Shown here: piece after piece, positions 9,070 through 17,135 of the stretch
Position numbering within the stretch: position 1 is the stretch's first letter
Layout of the letters: each line of letters opens with the position of its first letter
NCBI RefSeq assembly: GCF_001870735.1
Contig: NZ_MORL01000004.1
Location: 314,250 to 378,249 of the forward strand
Length of the DNA: 64,000 bases
Reading direction: 5' to 3'
Origin: Arsenicibacter rosenii
Lineage (GTDB): Bacteria > Bacteroidota > Bacteroidia > Cytophagales > Spirosomataceae
Position numbers and translations under genes: made by a program
Notes under the pieces: generated by a model
What the model saw: only the letters and a program-made list of their open reading frames with translations
The model's database searches: none
What the model was told of the DNA's origin: nothing

Positions 9070-9838
9070 ATTCAAACCGAAGGTGTTTGACTGATTCACC
9101 CGACGAGCCGAGCTCTTTCAGCGAGTCGATACCGATTTCGAGGTGTTTGTCGACAAAGTTGGAGGTTACCCGTTTGTCGCTCTCTTCCGTTTTTACGCCT
9201 TCCGGCACCATCGGGTTATCCGATACCAGCAACAATGCGCCGTGCGGAATCGAATTGGCAAAGCCTACCGTAAAGATTGTTGCCGTTTCCATATCAATGG
9301 CCATCGTACGGATTTCGCGGAGATACTCCTTAAACGCTTCATCGTGCTCCCAGATCCGGCGGTTTGTCGTATAAACCGTTCCTGTCCAGTAATCAAGTTC
9401 GTGTTTTTTGATCATCGACGAAACAGCGCGCTGTAACCGGAACGAAGGCAGTGCCGGAATTTCAGGCCGCATGTAATCATTGCTCGTACCGTCTCCGCGA
9501 ATGGCCGCAATCGGCAGCACCAGATCACCGATCTGCGTTTTTTTCAGCCCGCCGCATTTGCCTAAAAACAATACGGCTTTCGGGTCCACGGCCGTCAGCA
9601 AGTCCATGACGGTGGCAGCCATCGGACTACCCATTCCGAAATTGATGATGGTTATATTGTTTGCCGTTGCCGTCTGCATGGCACGGCCCATTCCGTAGAT
9701 TTCAACATCAAACTTTTTCGCAAACATTTCGACATAGTTGATGAAGTTGACGAGCAGAATGTACTCGCCGAATTGCTCAATTGGCGTACCGGTATACCTT
9801 GGTAACCAATTGTTTACGATTTCCTCTTTTGTCTTCAT
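9068..9838 (-). CDS. amn: AMP nucleosidase (short form)
   Basis: 256-residue enzyme that hydrolyses AMP to adenine and ribose 5-phosphate. It has the nucleoside phosphorylase fold: INFGMGSPMAA, the phosphate/ribose loop FLGKCGGL, GDLVLPIAAIRGDGTSNDY, and the ribose-binding MAIDMETATIF. It lacks the N-terminal regulatory domain of the enterobacterial enzyme (about 480 residues), as is usual in Bacteroidota. It is divergent from the HsdR-N-like gene with a 61-base gap. Confidence 0.9.
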   Translation of the reverse strand: MKTKEEIVNNWLPRYTGTPIEQFGEYILLVNFINYVEMFAKKFDVEIYGMGRAMQTATANNITIINFGMGSPMAATVMDLLTAVDPKAVLFLGKCGGLKKTQIGDLVLPIAAIRGDGTSNDYMRPEIPALPSFRLQRAVSSMIKKHELDYWTGTVYTTNRRIWEHDEAFKEYLREIRTMAIDMETATIFTVGFANSIPHGALLLVSDNPMVPEGVKTEESDKRVTSNFVDKHLEIGIDSLKELGSSGESVKHLRFE

Positions 9839-9899
9839 AGATTAAACTGAAATTAGTGATGAGGCAGGAAATTGCTGCTTTTCGTCGTATATTCGTTAC

Positions 9900-10346
9900 A
9901 TGTACGACATTAATTTGCCTTCCTTTGACTGCAAACTTAAGCAGATTGACGGGAAACCTTACATATTTGACCAACTTCGCCGAAAGCATATCCGGTTAAC
10001 CCCCGAAGAGTGGGTACGTCAGCACGTTATTAACCTGTTAGTCAATCATTACCGGTATCCCAAAACCCTGATCCGGTGCGAAGGTGGCCTGACCTTGAAC
10101 AAGTTACAGAAGCGTACTGATCTGGTTACTTTTGACCGGCAGGGCAAGCCCTTCCTGCTTGTCGAATGCAAAGCCCCCCATATCGCCCTTACCCAGTCTG
10201 TTTTTGATCAGATCGGCCGGTACAACCTTATTCACAAAGCCCCTTTTCTGGTCATTACCAACGGTAATACCCATTATTGCTGCGCCATCGATTTTGACAC
10301 AGACGCCGTTAGCTACCTGGACGATTTTCCGGCGTTTCCGGTGTGA
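9900..10346 (+). CDS. Orphan HsdR N-terminal-like (PD-(D/E)xK) protein
   Basis: 148 residues resembling the type I restriction enzyme HsdR N-terminal nuclease domain family. The PD-(D/E)xK-like residues are visible: Asp in KRTDLVTF, then LVECKAP (E-x-K). There is no helicase domain and no hsdM or hsdS nearby, so it is not a restriction system. Similar stand-alone proteins are common in Bacteroidota, and their role is not known to me. The ATG at 9900 fits; a terminator follows within 15 bases. Confidence 0.8.
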   Translation: MYDINLPSFDCKLKQIDGKPYIFDQLRRKHIRLTPEEWVRQHVINLLVNHYRYPKTLIRCEGGLTLNKLQKRTDLVTFDRQGKPFLLVECKAPHIALTQSVFDQIGRYNLIHKAPFLVITNGNTHYCCAIDFDTDAVSYLDDFPAFPV

Positions 10347-10357
10347 GCAGCAGACAC

Positions 10358-10397
10358 AAAAAATCCCGGCTCTGCCAGTGCAAAGCCGGGATTTCTA
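10358..10397. terminator. Bidirectional terminator
   Basis: AAATCCCGGCT (10361-10371) pairs with AGCCGGGATTT (10384-10394), flanked by A-rich and T-rich ends. It lies between the convergent HsdR-N-like and YceI genes. Confidence 0.9.
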
Positions 10398-10413
10398 TCT
10401 GTTCCGAAACAGC

Positions 10414-11031
10414 TTACTTTGTAGCAACCAGTTTCAGGTCAACCGTAAAGTCGTCGTAGATCGCTTTGTCGCCGATGTTTTCGAAGAATGACTTCGAACC
10501 ATAACGGATATCGTATTTGGTACGATCCAGGGTTGCCTTGCCTGTAGCTTCCAGACCAGCCGGTGTCACTTTTACAACAGACGGGAACGTAACGGCATTG
10601 GTAATGCCTTTGATTGTCATGTTGCCTGTGATATCGAAGTTAGTACCGCCTTTAGGTGTAACTTTGGTGATTTCGAACTTCGCAGTCGGGTATTTCGCTG
10701 TGTTGAAGAAATCTTCTGACTTCATGTGGCCGATGAATTTAGCATTGTAACCGGCATCAGTCAGGTCAGAACACGTGATGCTGTTCATGTCGATCAGGAA
10801 CGTACCACCAACCAGCTTAGTACCATCTACTGAGATTGTACCGTTTTCGATTTTCACCGCGCCTGAGTGCTCTCCGGTTACTTTTTTACCATTCCAGTTC
10901 AATACACTTTTCTGTGTATCAACTTTCAGAGTAGCTGCTTTCTTAGCCGTTTTGTCAGGACCGATAAACGCTAAGTTACCAGCAACTAAAACAATGGCAG
11001 CAAGGCCGGCGATAAATTGACGAGTTTTCAT
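10414..11031 (-). CDS. YceI-family periplasmic protein
   Basis: 205 residues with a signal peptide (residues 1-22, hydrophobic AGLAAIVLVAGNLAF) and a YceI lipocalin-like beta-barrel that binds isoprenoid-like lipids in characterised members. Typical pieces are WNGKKVTGEHSG, DLTDAGYNAKFIGHMKS and FEITKVTPKGG. It is 42 bases downstream of the MarR gene on the same strand and probably shares its transcript, so it may be a MarR target. Confidence 0.92.
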   Translation of the reverse strand: MKTRQFIAGLAAIVLVAGNLAFIGPDKTAKKAATLKVDTQKSVLNWNGKKVTGEHSGAVKIENGTISVDGTKLVGGTFLIDMNSITCSDLTDAGYNAKFIGHMKSEDFFNTAKYPTAKFEITKVTPKGGTNFDITGNMTIKGITNAVTFPSVVKVTPAGLEATGKATLDRTKYDIRYGSKSFFENIGDKAIYDDFTVDLKLVATK

Positions 11032-11073
11032 AGGGATTGTTTTCCAGGTATTTATTAAAAAGTAAACTATTAA

Positions 11074-11538
11074 TTACAAATCACAGCCCTTCCGGAGCTT
11101 ATCCAGCAGCAGACTGATCGTTACGGCTTCTTCTTCCGACAAACGTTCTTTTAAGCCATCCTCCCAGCCTGACTGGCAATCATCCAGCATTTTGAGCAGG
11201 TCAAGCCCTTTTTGGGTAATTACTACATCGACAGCCCGCCGGTCACTCGGACACTCGGTCCGTTCGGCCAGCTGTTTCAGCAACAGCTTATCGACCAGGC
11301 GTGAGGCATTCGACATTTTATCCAGCATCCGCTCCGTAATATCACTCACTTTCACCGGGTTAGGATACTGACCCCGCAGGATACGCAACACGTTATATTG
11401 CTGCAGCGTTACGCCATGAGGTTTCAGAATCTGCATCTGCCCGTCGCCGATCCAGTTGCTGGTAAACATAATATTGACCAGAAGCCTGTGATAGGGATTG
11501 CGGAATGCTGTTTGTTTTATATCCGTTTCAATTGACAT
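11074..11538 (-). CDS. MarR-family transcriptional regulator
   Basis: 154 residues with the winged-helix fold: LKPHGVTLQQYNVLRILRG, the recognition region ITERMLDKMSNASRLVDKL, and the wing CPSDRRAVDVVITQKGL (D-x-R motif). MarR proteins usually repress their own operon and release DNA on binding small phenolic or oxidant ligands. Two inverted repeats lie 80-140 bases upstream and could be its operators. It is the first gene of a pair with yceI. Confidence 0.93.
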   Translation of the reverse strand: MSIETDIKQTAFRNPYHRLLVNIMFTSNWIGDGQMQILKPHGVTLQQYNVLRILRGQYPNPVKVSDITERMLDKMSNASRLVDKLLLKQLAERTECPSDRRAVDVVITQKGLDLLKMLDDCQSGWEDGLKERLSEEEAVTISLLLDKLRKGCDL

Positions 11539-11989
11539 GGTTCTTTCGATCGGGGGTTCGTTGTAAAGTCACCTTATTTAACTTACAAAATAAGCACACC
11601 CATCTATCAATGCCAGTACTAATCTTTAGTATTAGTTGATGACGATGCAAATATAATGTCATTACATTAAATGTAACAACAGTTAATCAAAAAAAAGTTC
11701 GTCTAGCCAGAAAATTTCTAAAAGGGATGAGAGGCTGAATAAAGAAATGAGGCAAAAAGTTACCATTTATAATTTATACTACATTTTATAGCTTCATATA
11801 AAATATATTACTTACTTAATAGTTGCTTTTAATAAATATTGAGTATATTAAAGTAATCATTATCTTATTGCGATATACAATATAACGTTTATGAACATTA
11901 ACTCTTCTCGTTAATCTCCTCTCACCCTCCGTAGTTGTACCTCAACAAACCTCGCATTACCATGTTAAACACTCCAAATATCCAAGGTT
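11539..11989. other. AT-rich divergent intergenic region
   Basis: 450 bases between marR (minus) and the secreted Ig-like protein gene (plus). Apart from the possible MarR operators, I see only AT-rich sequence with no convincing RNA or coding signal. It should hold both divergent promoters. Confidence 0.5.
11618..11676 (-). promoter_or_regulatory. Possible MarR operator sites
   Basis: ACTAAT-7-ATTAGT (11618-11636) and the 15-base palindrome TTACATTAAATGTAA (11662-11676) lie upstream of marR. On the minus strand a TATTTTG box near 11586-11592 could be the -7 element. Binding by the neighbouring MarR is inferred. Confidence 0.4.
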
Positions 11990-13717
11990 ATGTCAACTTT
12001 TGTACCCCAATCAGATTACCAGTCGTCAGATCCTTCTTCAGTGAAGGCCATTCATGTGTTTTTATATGCAGTGTTTATTCTGTCTCTTTTTGTTGGCAGG
12101 AGTCATGCACAGAGCAATCTGGCCGGATGGAATTTAAATAATACGTTTGCCCCGACGGCCGCCTCAGTCGTAACAGGTATTACTGCCTCCTCAATTAGTA
12201 CCGGATCCGGAATCTCGGTAGGAAATATTATTGGTAACAGCTACTTCGGCACGATTATATCAATTACATATTTTACGTCTAAAGGATGGACAAAAAACAG
12301 CAATCCGGATTTAACGGATTACATTGAGTTTAGTATAACACCAACAGCCAATACGACAGCCCGTATCAGATCTATTAGCGTTGAAGCATCAAATAATCAA
12401 GGTACGGGTCCGCTTGACCTTTCGATAAGATCAAGTGCTGACAACTTTTCAACTGATCGTTCTGTCATTACAGGCTTTTCGCAAACGGTGTTAACGCCTA
12501 TATCTATGACCTTTGCAAGTCCGTTAAGTACAACAGGTACGATTACATTCAGGCTATATGGCTATAGAGGTGGTAGCAGCTTCGGCGAAAATACCATTTT
12601 CTTAAATCTTGATAATTTAAAAGTAAATGGTACTTTAATCGCCACAACGCCATCGTCACTCAACGGCTTAAACGCTACGTGCAGCACCGCTTCAACCGCT
12701 CAGTCATTCACCCTATCAGCGACCAATGCAACCGGGGTCGTTAGCGTGAATGCGCCAACCGGCTTTGAATTAGCCCCCCGGACAGGCGGCTCCTGCCCGA
12801 CAACCGGTTATGCTTCAACCACAACCGTGAGCCCAACCAGCGGAACCATAAATCAGGCAATCTGTGTACGTCGTCTTGGTGGGCTGACACCGGGATCCGT
12901 TACGTCAGCTGCCCAATTAACTATTTCAGGCGGTGAAGTCGCTACCGTTACGGTTGGTCTGAGTGGTTCGACAACAGCCGCAACAACCGTTAGTGTAATC
13001 TCTTCAACAGCTTGCCAGGTCCAGGGCCAGACGCTGACCTTATCCGCAATCCCTTCAGCAGTTGGCAGCTATACCTATAGCTGGTCACCATCACCAGCTG
13101 CCGGTCAAAGCACCAGCCAGATTACGGTGTCAACGGCCAATACGTACAGTGTTTTCCTTACGGATGTAAACGGTTGCACTAATACGGCTTCGGCATCAGC
13201 CGCCTTTACACCATTGCCAAATCCTGCCTTTACCGGTTTACCGGCTACGTATTGTTTCGGTGCAGCACCTGTACTGTTAACACCGGCAACCGCTGGTGGT
13301 AGTTTCTCCGTTTCCGGTTTAGGCTCAATCAGCGGGAATAGTTACGTTCCGCCAGGTGCCGGCGCTCCGGGCCCGGCAACCATTACGTATACTGTTACCA
13401 CCAATGGCTGTAGCAATACGGCAACGGCTTCTATCACCCTTGGCGATCAGTTACCAACTATTGCCAACTTCCTCGCCAGCAGTCCGGTTGGCAATGGTAC
13501 CTGCTCAGTAAAACTGACGGCAACAGGTACAGGTCCGACATTCACCTTTACCGGCCCGAATGGCTACTTATTCACCAATGTATATCGCCTGGCGGGTACG
13601 TATGATGTCTCAGCCCTTGATGTAAAACTACCCGGTACGTATACCTTGACCATTGATAACGGCAGTTGCCAGACTAAAGCTCAGGTTGAAGTTACGGGTA
13701 CAGCCTGTCAGGAATAA
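11990..13717 (+). CDS. Secreted Ig-like repeat surface protein
   Basis: 575 residues. A signal peptide (FLYAVFILSLFVG, cleavage near SHAQ) is preceded by a 20-residue polar extension. Residues 45-215 form a beta-rich domain ending in NLDNLKVNGT, followed by Ser/Thr/Ala/Gly-rich Ig-like or PKD-like modules (SYTYSWSPSPAAGQST and YSVFLTDVNGCTN are typical of Bacteroidota adhesins). The last 85 residues form a domain shared with the C-terminus of the 1418-residue amylase. There is no T9SS type A or type B sorting tail by eye. Function unknown; a surface adhesin or matrix protein is plausible. Confidence 0.75.
   Translation: MSTFVPQSDYQSSDPSSVKAIHVFLYAVFILSLFVGRSHAQSNLAGWNLNNTFAPTAASVVTGITASSISTGSGISVGNIIGNSYFGTIISITYFTSKGWTKNSNPDLTDYIEFSITPTANTTARIRSISVEASNNQGTGPLDLSIRSSADNFSTDRSVITGFSQTVLTPISMTFASPLSTTGTITFRLYGYRGGSSFGENTIFLNLDNLKVNGTLIATTPSSLNGLNATCSTASTAQSFTLSATNATGVVSVNAPTGFELAPRTGGSCPTTGYASTTTVSPTSGTINQAICVRRLGGLTPGSVTSAAQLTISGGEVATVTVGLSGSTTAATTVSVISSTACQVQGQTLTLSAIPSAVGSYTYSWSPSPAAGQSTSQITVSTANTYSVFLTDVNGCTNTASASAAFTPLPNPAFTGLPATYCFGAAPVLLTPATAGGSFSVSGLGSISGNSYVPPGAGAPGPATITYTVTTNGCSNTATASITLGDQLPTIANFLASSPVGNGTCSVKLTATGTGPTFTFTGPNGYLFTNVYRLAGTYDVSALDVKLPGTYTLTIDNGSCQTKAQVEVTGTACQE
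13456..13717 (+). other. C-terminal domain shared with the large amylase (copy 1)
   Basis: This encodes the last 85 or so residues, with the pattern SSP...TC.VK.T, TG..F.F.GPN.Y.F.NVYR, PGTY.LT, G.C and a final VTGTAC. It aligns closely with the C-terminus of the protein ending at 30849, although the rest of the two proteins differ. Confidence 0.75.
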
Positions 13718-13740
13718 TAAGATAACAGATGTTTATCCGG

Positions 13741-13773
13741 GGCGGGGGGAGGTATCTCCCCGCCTTTCTGTTT
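13741..13773 (+). terminator. Terminator of the Ig-like protein gene
   Basis: GGCGGGG / CCCCGCC hairpin (13741-13764) followed by TTTCTGTTT. It lies between convergent genes. Confidence 0.75.
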
Positions 13774-15689
13774 CAGCGGTATGGAATAATCTCCGGTGCA
13801 TTGATATCAAAGTCGCGCAAGCGCAGAACCGGAACGGCTTCGAAGGCAAAACGTAGCGCCTGCGCATTGTTAGGAATGTTGGGATAGTAGGCCACCCGGA
13901 CCTGAAAACTGTTGAAGGTCAGGTTTTCGTTCCGGAAACGGAAGCCGATACCATACCCCTGGTATAAAGGTCCGGCCAGCAGTGACTTCTCCGGAAAGGT
14001 GGCTAGCCCTAAGGTTACGAACGAAACGATAGCCACCCGGAAACCAATCAGGTTGAGCTGTGAGAACAACACGTTCTCGTAGCTGAGCAGCAACCGTTTC
14101 GTTCCGCGCAGGTTATCGTTATTGATTCCTAATCCATCCCGCCCGCTCAGGGTAATGTATTCATTGGTAAAACGGTCGATCCCACGTGTATATCTTACGT
14201 TCAGGAAGTGCCGCATATTCCCCCAATGGGTTTTGTGCAGCGGACTGAAATAATTTCCGATAAAGCCAAACAACCCCTGCTCAATGTTATTGGACCGGAA
14301 AAAGCCCCCCATACTAACCAACGTATATAAATACCCTGCCTTTTTCAGGTATTGTCCGCGCGAAAAATTAACGCCTCCGTATATCCGCTCGCCCAACTCC
14401 GCTCTGTCAATCCCGCCGACGACAGACAGTAAATTTCCTGCCGGCACATCTTCGGTGCGGCCAAAGCCATAAATCAGTACATCGCGTACGTACCGGCGCT
14501 GGGAATACCCGATACTAAACAACGTGGTCCGTGTGTTCTGGTAAAGCTGGTTGGTGTCAGCTCTCAGTTCCGGTCGCAAAAAATATTTATAGCTGCTGCT
14601 GCGGGCGGCGATAACCAGCCTTGCCCTCGTCGAATCGTTGGAGAGCCGGTAAAGCTTAAAGGCCCGGCCTAACCAGATATCACTGTAGAGATAGTCCAGT
14701 TTTACGGTCTGCAAACTATCGAACCGGTCAAAAATATAGTTTTGTACTACATTCCGGCTTAGCTGAACAGAGCCGGCATATTTGGTATCCGGGGTAATAA
14801 AATTCCGGAACAGTCTCAGCGAAATCTGCTTTAAATCCCGCTGATAGAAAAAATCGCCCTGCGCGGTAAGAAAGGTTTTGACGTTAAAGGCGTTGATGTA
14901 GGGAATGATATACCGGCCCTGATACTCCAGTTTTTGCTGCGGATTTTTCCCGTCATAAGCGATCCGGTTATAAAAATCATGGCCTAAACCCCGGAAATTC
15001 CGGTCATCGAGACCCAGTGTAAACCGGTCCAGCCCCCCTACTCCTCCATCCGGCAGTAATGACCAGACATCCTGCGTAATCACATATACATCCACAAACT
15101 GCCGGCTTCCCGGCCGGTTCACCACCAATATACGGGCATCATGAAAAAACGAAGTGTTCCGGAGCACCCGTTCATTGTCCCGCAGTTTTACCGGATCGAC
15201 GCGGTCACCTTCCTGAAAAAGCAGATACTGGCGCCGGATAACACTTTCGCGGGTGTTGGCGTGCAACCGGCTCCCAAAGCGTTCAAACCAGTTGTGCGAT
15301 TGCCGGAGGGTATCGTAAACACTTGGCCCGAACACATCCAGCCGCCGGATGTAAATTGTCCCGATAATCTTATCGGCATATTCCCGGAACGGATTGTTAT
15401 CCAGCGCATCGACCTCACCTGTTCTTAACTGGCTGTTATACACGTCACGAAACAGGGCATCATACACCTGGCGGGTAAGCCGGCGTTTATACATCCGCTG
15501 CTTAAAACGGGTATACAATATACTATCCGTCCGGCGACGCATGCTGTCAGTCACAGGTACTTTAAAGCGAACCTGAACCGAATCGGTCTGTTTGCCAAAC
15601 AGGGTATCTTTTTGTGCATAGGCCAACGAGCCTGTGACAATCCAGCAGATTGTCAGGCTTACAGAAACGATTCCGATAAGTTTCTTCAT
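13773..15689 (-). CDS. BamA/TamA-like outer-membrane protein (Omp85-type)
   Basis: 638 residues. The signal peptide is MKKLIGIVSVSLTICWIV, cleaved near AYAQ. Residues 100-210 include a POTRA-like module (ESVIRRQYLLFQEGD, then RVLRNTSFFHDARI), and the remainder is a long series of amphipathic beta-strands ending in a barrel. The arrangement matches Omp85-type surface antigens of Bacteroidota, but the POTRA region is shorter than in BamA. It is therefore probably an accessory family member and not the essential BamA. The ATG at 15689 is preferred over one at 15710 because it begins the signal peptide. Confidence 0.75.
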   Translation of the reverse strand: MKKLIGIVSVSLTICWIVTGSLAYAQKDTLFGKQTDSVQVRFKVPVTDSMRRRTDSILYTRFKQRMYKRRLTRQVYDALFRDVYNSQLRTGEVDALDNNPFREYADKIIGTIYIRRLDVFGPSVYDTLRQSHNWFERFGSRLHANTRESVIRRQYLLFQEGDRVDPVKLRDNERVLRNTSFFHDARILVVNRPGSRQFVDVYVITQDVWSLLPDGGVGGLDRFTLGLDDRNFRGLGHDFYNRIAYDGKNPQQKLEYQGRYIIPYINAFNVKTFLTAQGDFFYQRDLKQISLRLFRNFITPDTKYAGSVQLSRNVVQNYIFDRFDSLQTVKLDYLYSDIWLGRAFKLYRLSNDSTRARLVIAARSSSYKYFLRPELRADTNQLYQNTRTTLFSIGYSQRRYVRDVLIYGFGRTEDVPAGNLLSVVGGIDRAELGERIYGGVNFSRGQYLKKAGYLYTLVSMGGFFRSNNIEQGLFGFIGNYFSPLHKTHWGNMRHFLNVRYTRGIDRFTNEYITLSGRDGLGINNDNLRGTKRLLLSYENVLFSQLNLIGFRVAIVSFVTLGLATFPEKSLLAGPLYQGYGIGFRFRNENLTFNSFQVRVAYYPNIPNNAQALRFAFEAVPVLRLRDFDINAPEIIPYR

Positions 15690-15877
15690 TGGGATACACA
15701 ACGCGGTCATTATCTCTTATAACTCATTTAAAGGGCAAATGTCACGACACTACCCGGATACAAACAGCCTGTTCATACGGCCTGAGCTGGCAAAACCTAC
15801 TCAACGGTAACAGGCCCGGCAACGTATACCGATCCGGTTCAAAGTCGTTTTTCCGGGCCGGATGATGAGTTTATCTG

Positions 15878-15885
15878 TACTTTTG
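15878..15885 (+). promoter_or_regulatory. -7 box upstream of maf
   Basis: TACTTTTG is a perfect match to the Bacteroidota -7 consensus TAnnTTTG, 45 bases before the maf ATG. The matching -33 box is weak. Confidence 0.4.
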
Positions 15886-15929
15886 GGTTCCTATTGTACA
15901 GTTCTGACAACTTACAAAATTTACCAGAC

Positions 15930-16505
15930 ATGCTGCAACTTCGTTACCCACTTGTTTTAGCATCGGGTTCTCCCCGCCGTAAACAACTGATGACCGACGC
16001 CGGATTCGATTTTACCATAGAAACCCGCCCAACCGATGAACTCTTTCCGGCGACCATGCCTGTCGACGACGTTGCCGAGTACCTGGCTTGCCAGAAAGCA
16101 GCCGAATTTAAGGCTGACCTGGGCGACCGGCTGGTGCTTTGTGCCGATACAGTGGTCATTCTCGGAAACCGGATCATGAATAAACCGGCAGATGCCGCTG
16201 AGGCTTACCGTATGCTCCGTGATTTGGCGGGCCACTCCCACCGCGTCCGGACGGGCGTTTGCCTTCTCAGTCCGCAAGGCCGGCAATCATTTACGGACGA
16301 AGCCATCGTTCATTTCGCCCATTTGACTGATGAAGAAATCGGTTATTATATCCGTGAGTGCCAACCCTTCGACAAAGCCGGTTCGTATGGCGCACAGGAT
16401 TTCATTGGTTTAGTCGGTATTGAGCGGCTGGAAGGCTCTTTTTATACGGTGATGGGTTTACCAACCCATCGGGTCTACCAACTCCTTAAACAGTTTGTCC
16501 AATAA
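15930..16505 (+). CDS. maf: Maf-family nucleotide pyrophosphatase
   Basis: 191-residue Maf protein that hydrolyses non-canonical or dTTP/UTP nucleotides to the monophosphates. The signature LASGSPRRKQL is at the N-terminus and the catalytic region LVLCADTVVIL with Asp follows. KAGSYGAQD and GSFYTVMGLP are typical of the YhdE-type dTTP/UTP group. I chose the ATG at 15930 because the conserved strand starts six residues later; an in-frame TTG lies at 15894. Confidence 0.95.
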   Translation: MLQLRYPLVLASGSPRRKQLMTDAGFDFTIETRPTDELFPATMPVDDVAEYLACQKAAEFKADLGDRLVLCADTVVILGNRIMNKPADAAEAYRMLRDLAGHSHRVRTGVCLLSPQGRQSFTDEAIVHFAHLTDEEIGYYIRECQPFDKAGSYGAQDFIGLVGIERLEGSFYTVMGLPTHRVYQLLKQFVQ

Positions 16506-16641
16506 ACTATACGTATTATCCTAACGAATGGATTTAACTTCTGAAAGCAGGTTAATATTTGACAAAACATAAAATTAATTTTCCCAAAGCAAGGTTCGTA
16601 ACGTTTGGCATCCTATATTGCAGGCCAATACCAATAAAATA

Positions 16642-16833
16642 ATGCAAAAAGGCACAGTCAAATTTTTCAATGAAACCAAAGGTTATGGTTTCATTAAGCC
16701 GGAAAACGGCGGTGAGGATATCTTTGTTCACGCTTCTGGTTTGATCGACCAAATCCGTGAAAACGATCAGGTTAAGTTCGAAGTAGAGCGTGGAAAAAAA
16801 GGCGTTAATGCCGTTAACGTTGAACTCGTTTAA
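16642..16833 (+). CDS. Cold-shock domain protein (CspA-like)
   Basis: 63-residue single-stranded nucleic-acid-binding protein. RNP1 (KGYGFI) and RNP2 (DIFVHAS) are both present in the five-stranded OB fold. I chose the ATG at 16642; the in-frame TTG at 16618 would add eight residues before the domain. It is monocistronic, with a 136-base untranslated stretch upstream and a terminator 27 bases after the stop. Confidence 0.96.
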   Translation: MQKGTVKFFNETKGYGFIKPENGGEDIFVHASGLIDQIRENDQVKFEVERGKKGVNAVNVELV

Positions 16834-16856
16834 TCTTTCGATATAGCTCTTCCGAT

Positions 16857-16884
16857 GAAAACACGCCTCCGGCGTGTTTTTTTC
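16857..16884 (+). terminator. Terminator of the cold-shock gene
   Basis: ACACGCC-TCC-GGCGTGT hairpin followed by seven T residues. Confidence 0.93.
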
Positions 16885-16917
16885 ATTTACCGGTCTTCCG
16901 CTGCATAGTTTGTAGTA

Positions 16918-16940
16918 CCACTTTCCTAATCTGCTCCTAC
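16918..16940 (+). promoter_or_regulatory. Distal starch-promoter element (copy 1)
   Basis: CCACTTTCCTAA, three variable bases, then GCTCCTAC. It contains two TCCTA half-sites 11 bases apart, one helical turn. A copy with 20 of 23 bases identical lies at 20110-20132 before susC, and nothing else in the two leaders is this similar. It is a likely activator site; the regulator is not identified. Confidence 0.6.
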
Positions 16941-17005
16941 CCGGAACAGTAATCGGCTTACCGCTAAGCAATTACCTGCCCCCGCCTCTTTCTTTAGATA
17001 ACACG

Positions 17006-17044
17006 AAAGTGGAACGATTCCCATGGCGAATCACCTTACTTTTG
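17006..17044 (+). promoter_or_regulatory. Promoter of the T9SS amylase gene
   Basis: AAAGTGGAACGA (17006-17017), a 19-base spacer, then TACTTTTG (17037-17044), a perfect Bacteroidota -7 box. The first element occupies the place of the -33 TTTG box. The susC promoter has the same 12 bases and the same 19-base spacer. Confidence 0.65.
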
Positions 17045-17135
17045 TCAGGCTATAATCCCATTATTTATAGCGATACTTCAGTTTCGTGTTTTCTTAACCA
17101 GACAAAGACCAGCGGCTCTTTGTTGATCAGACTCA

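Noticed and set aside
9900-10346. Type I restriction-modification system
   Set aside because: Only an HsdR N-terminal-like domain is present, with no helicase, hsdM or hsdS in the window.
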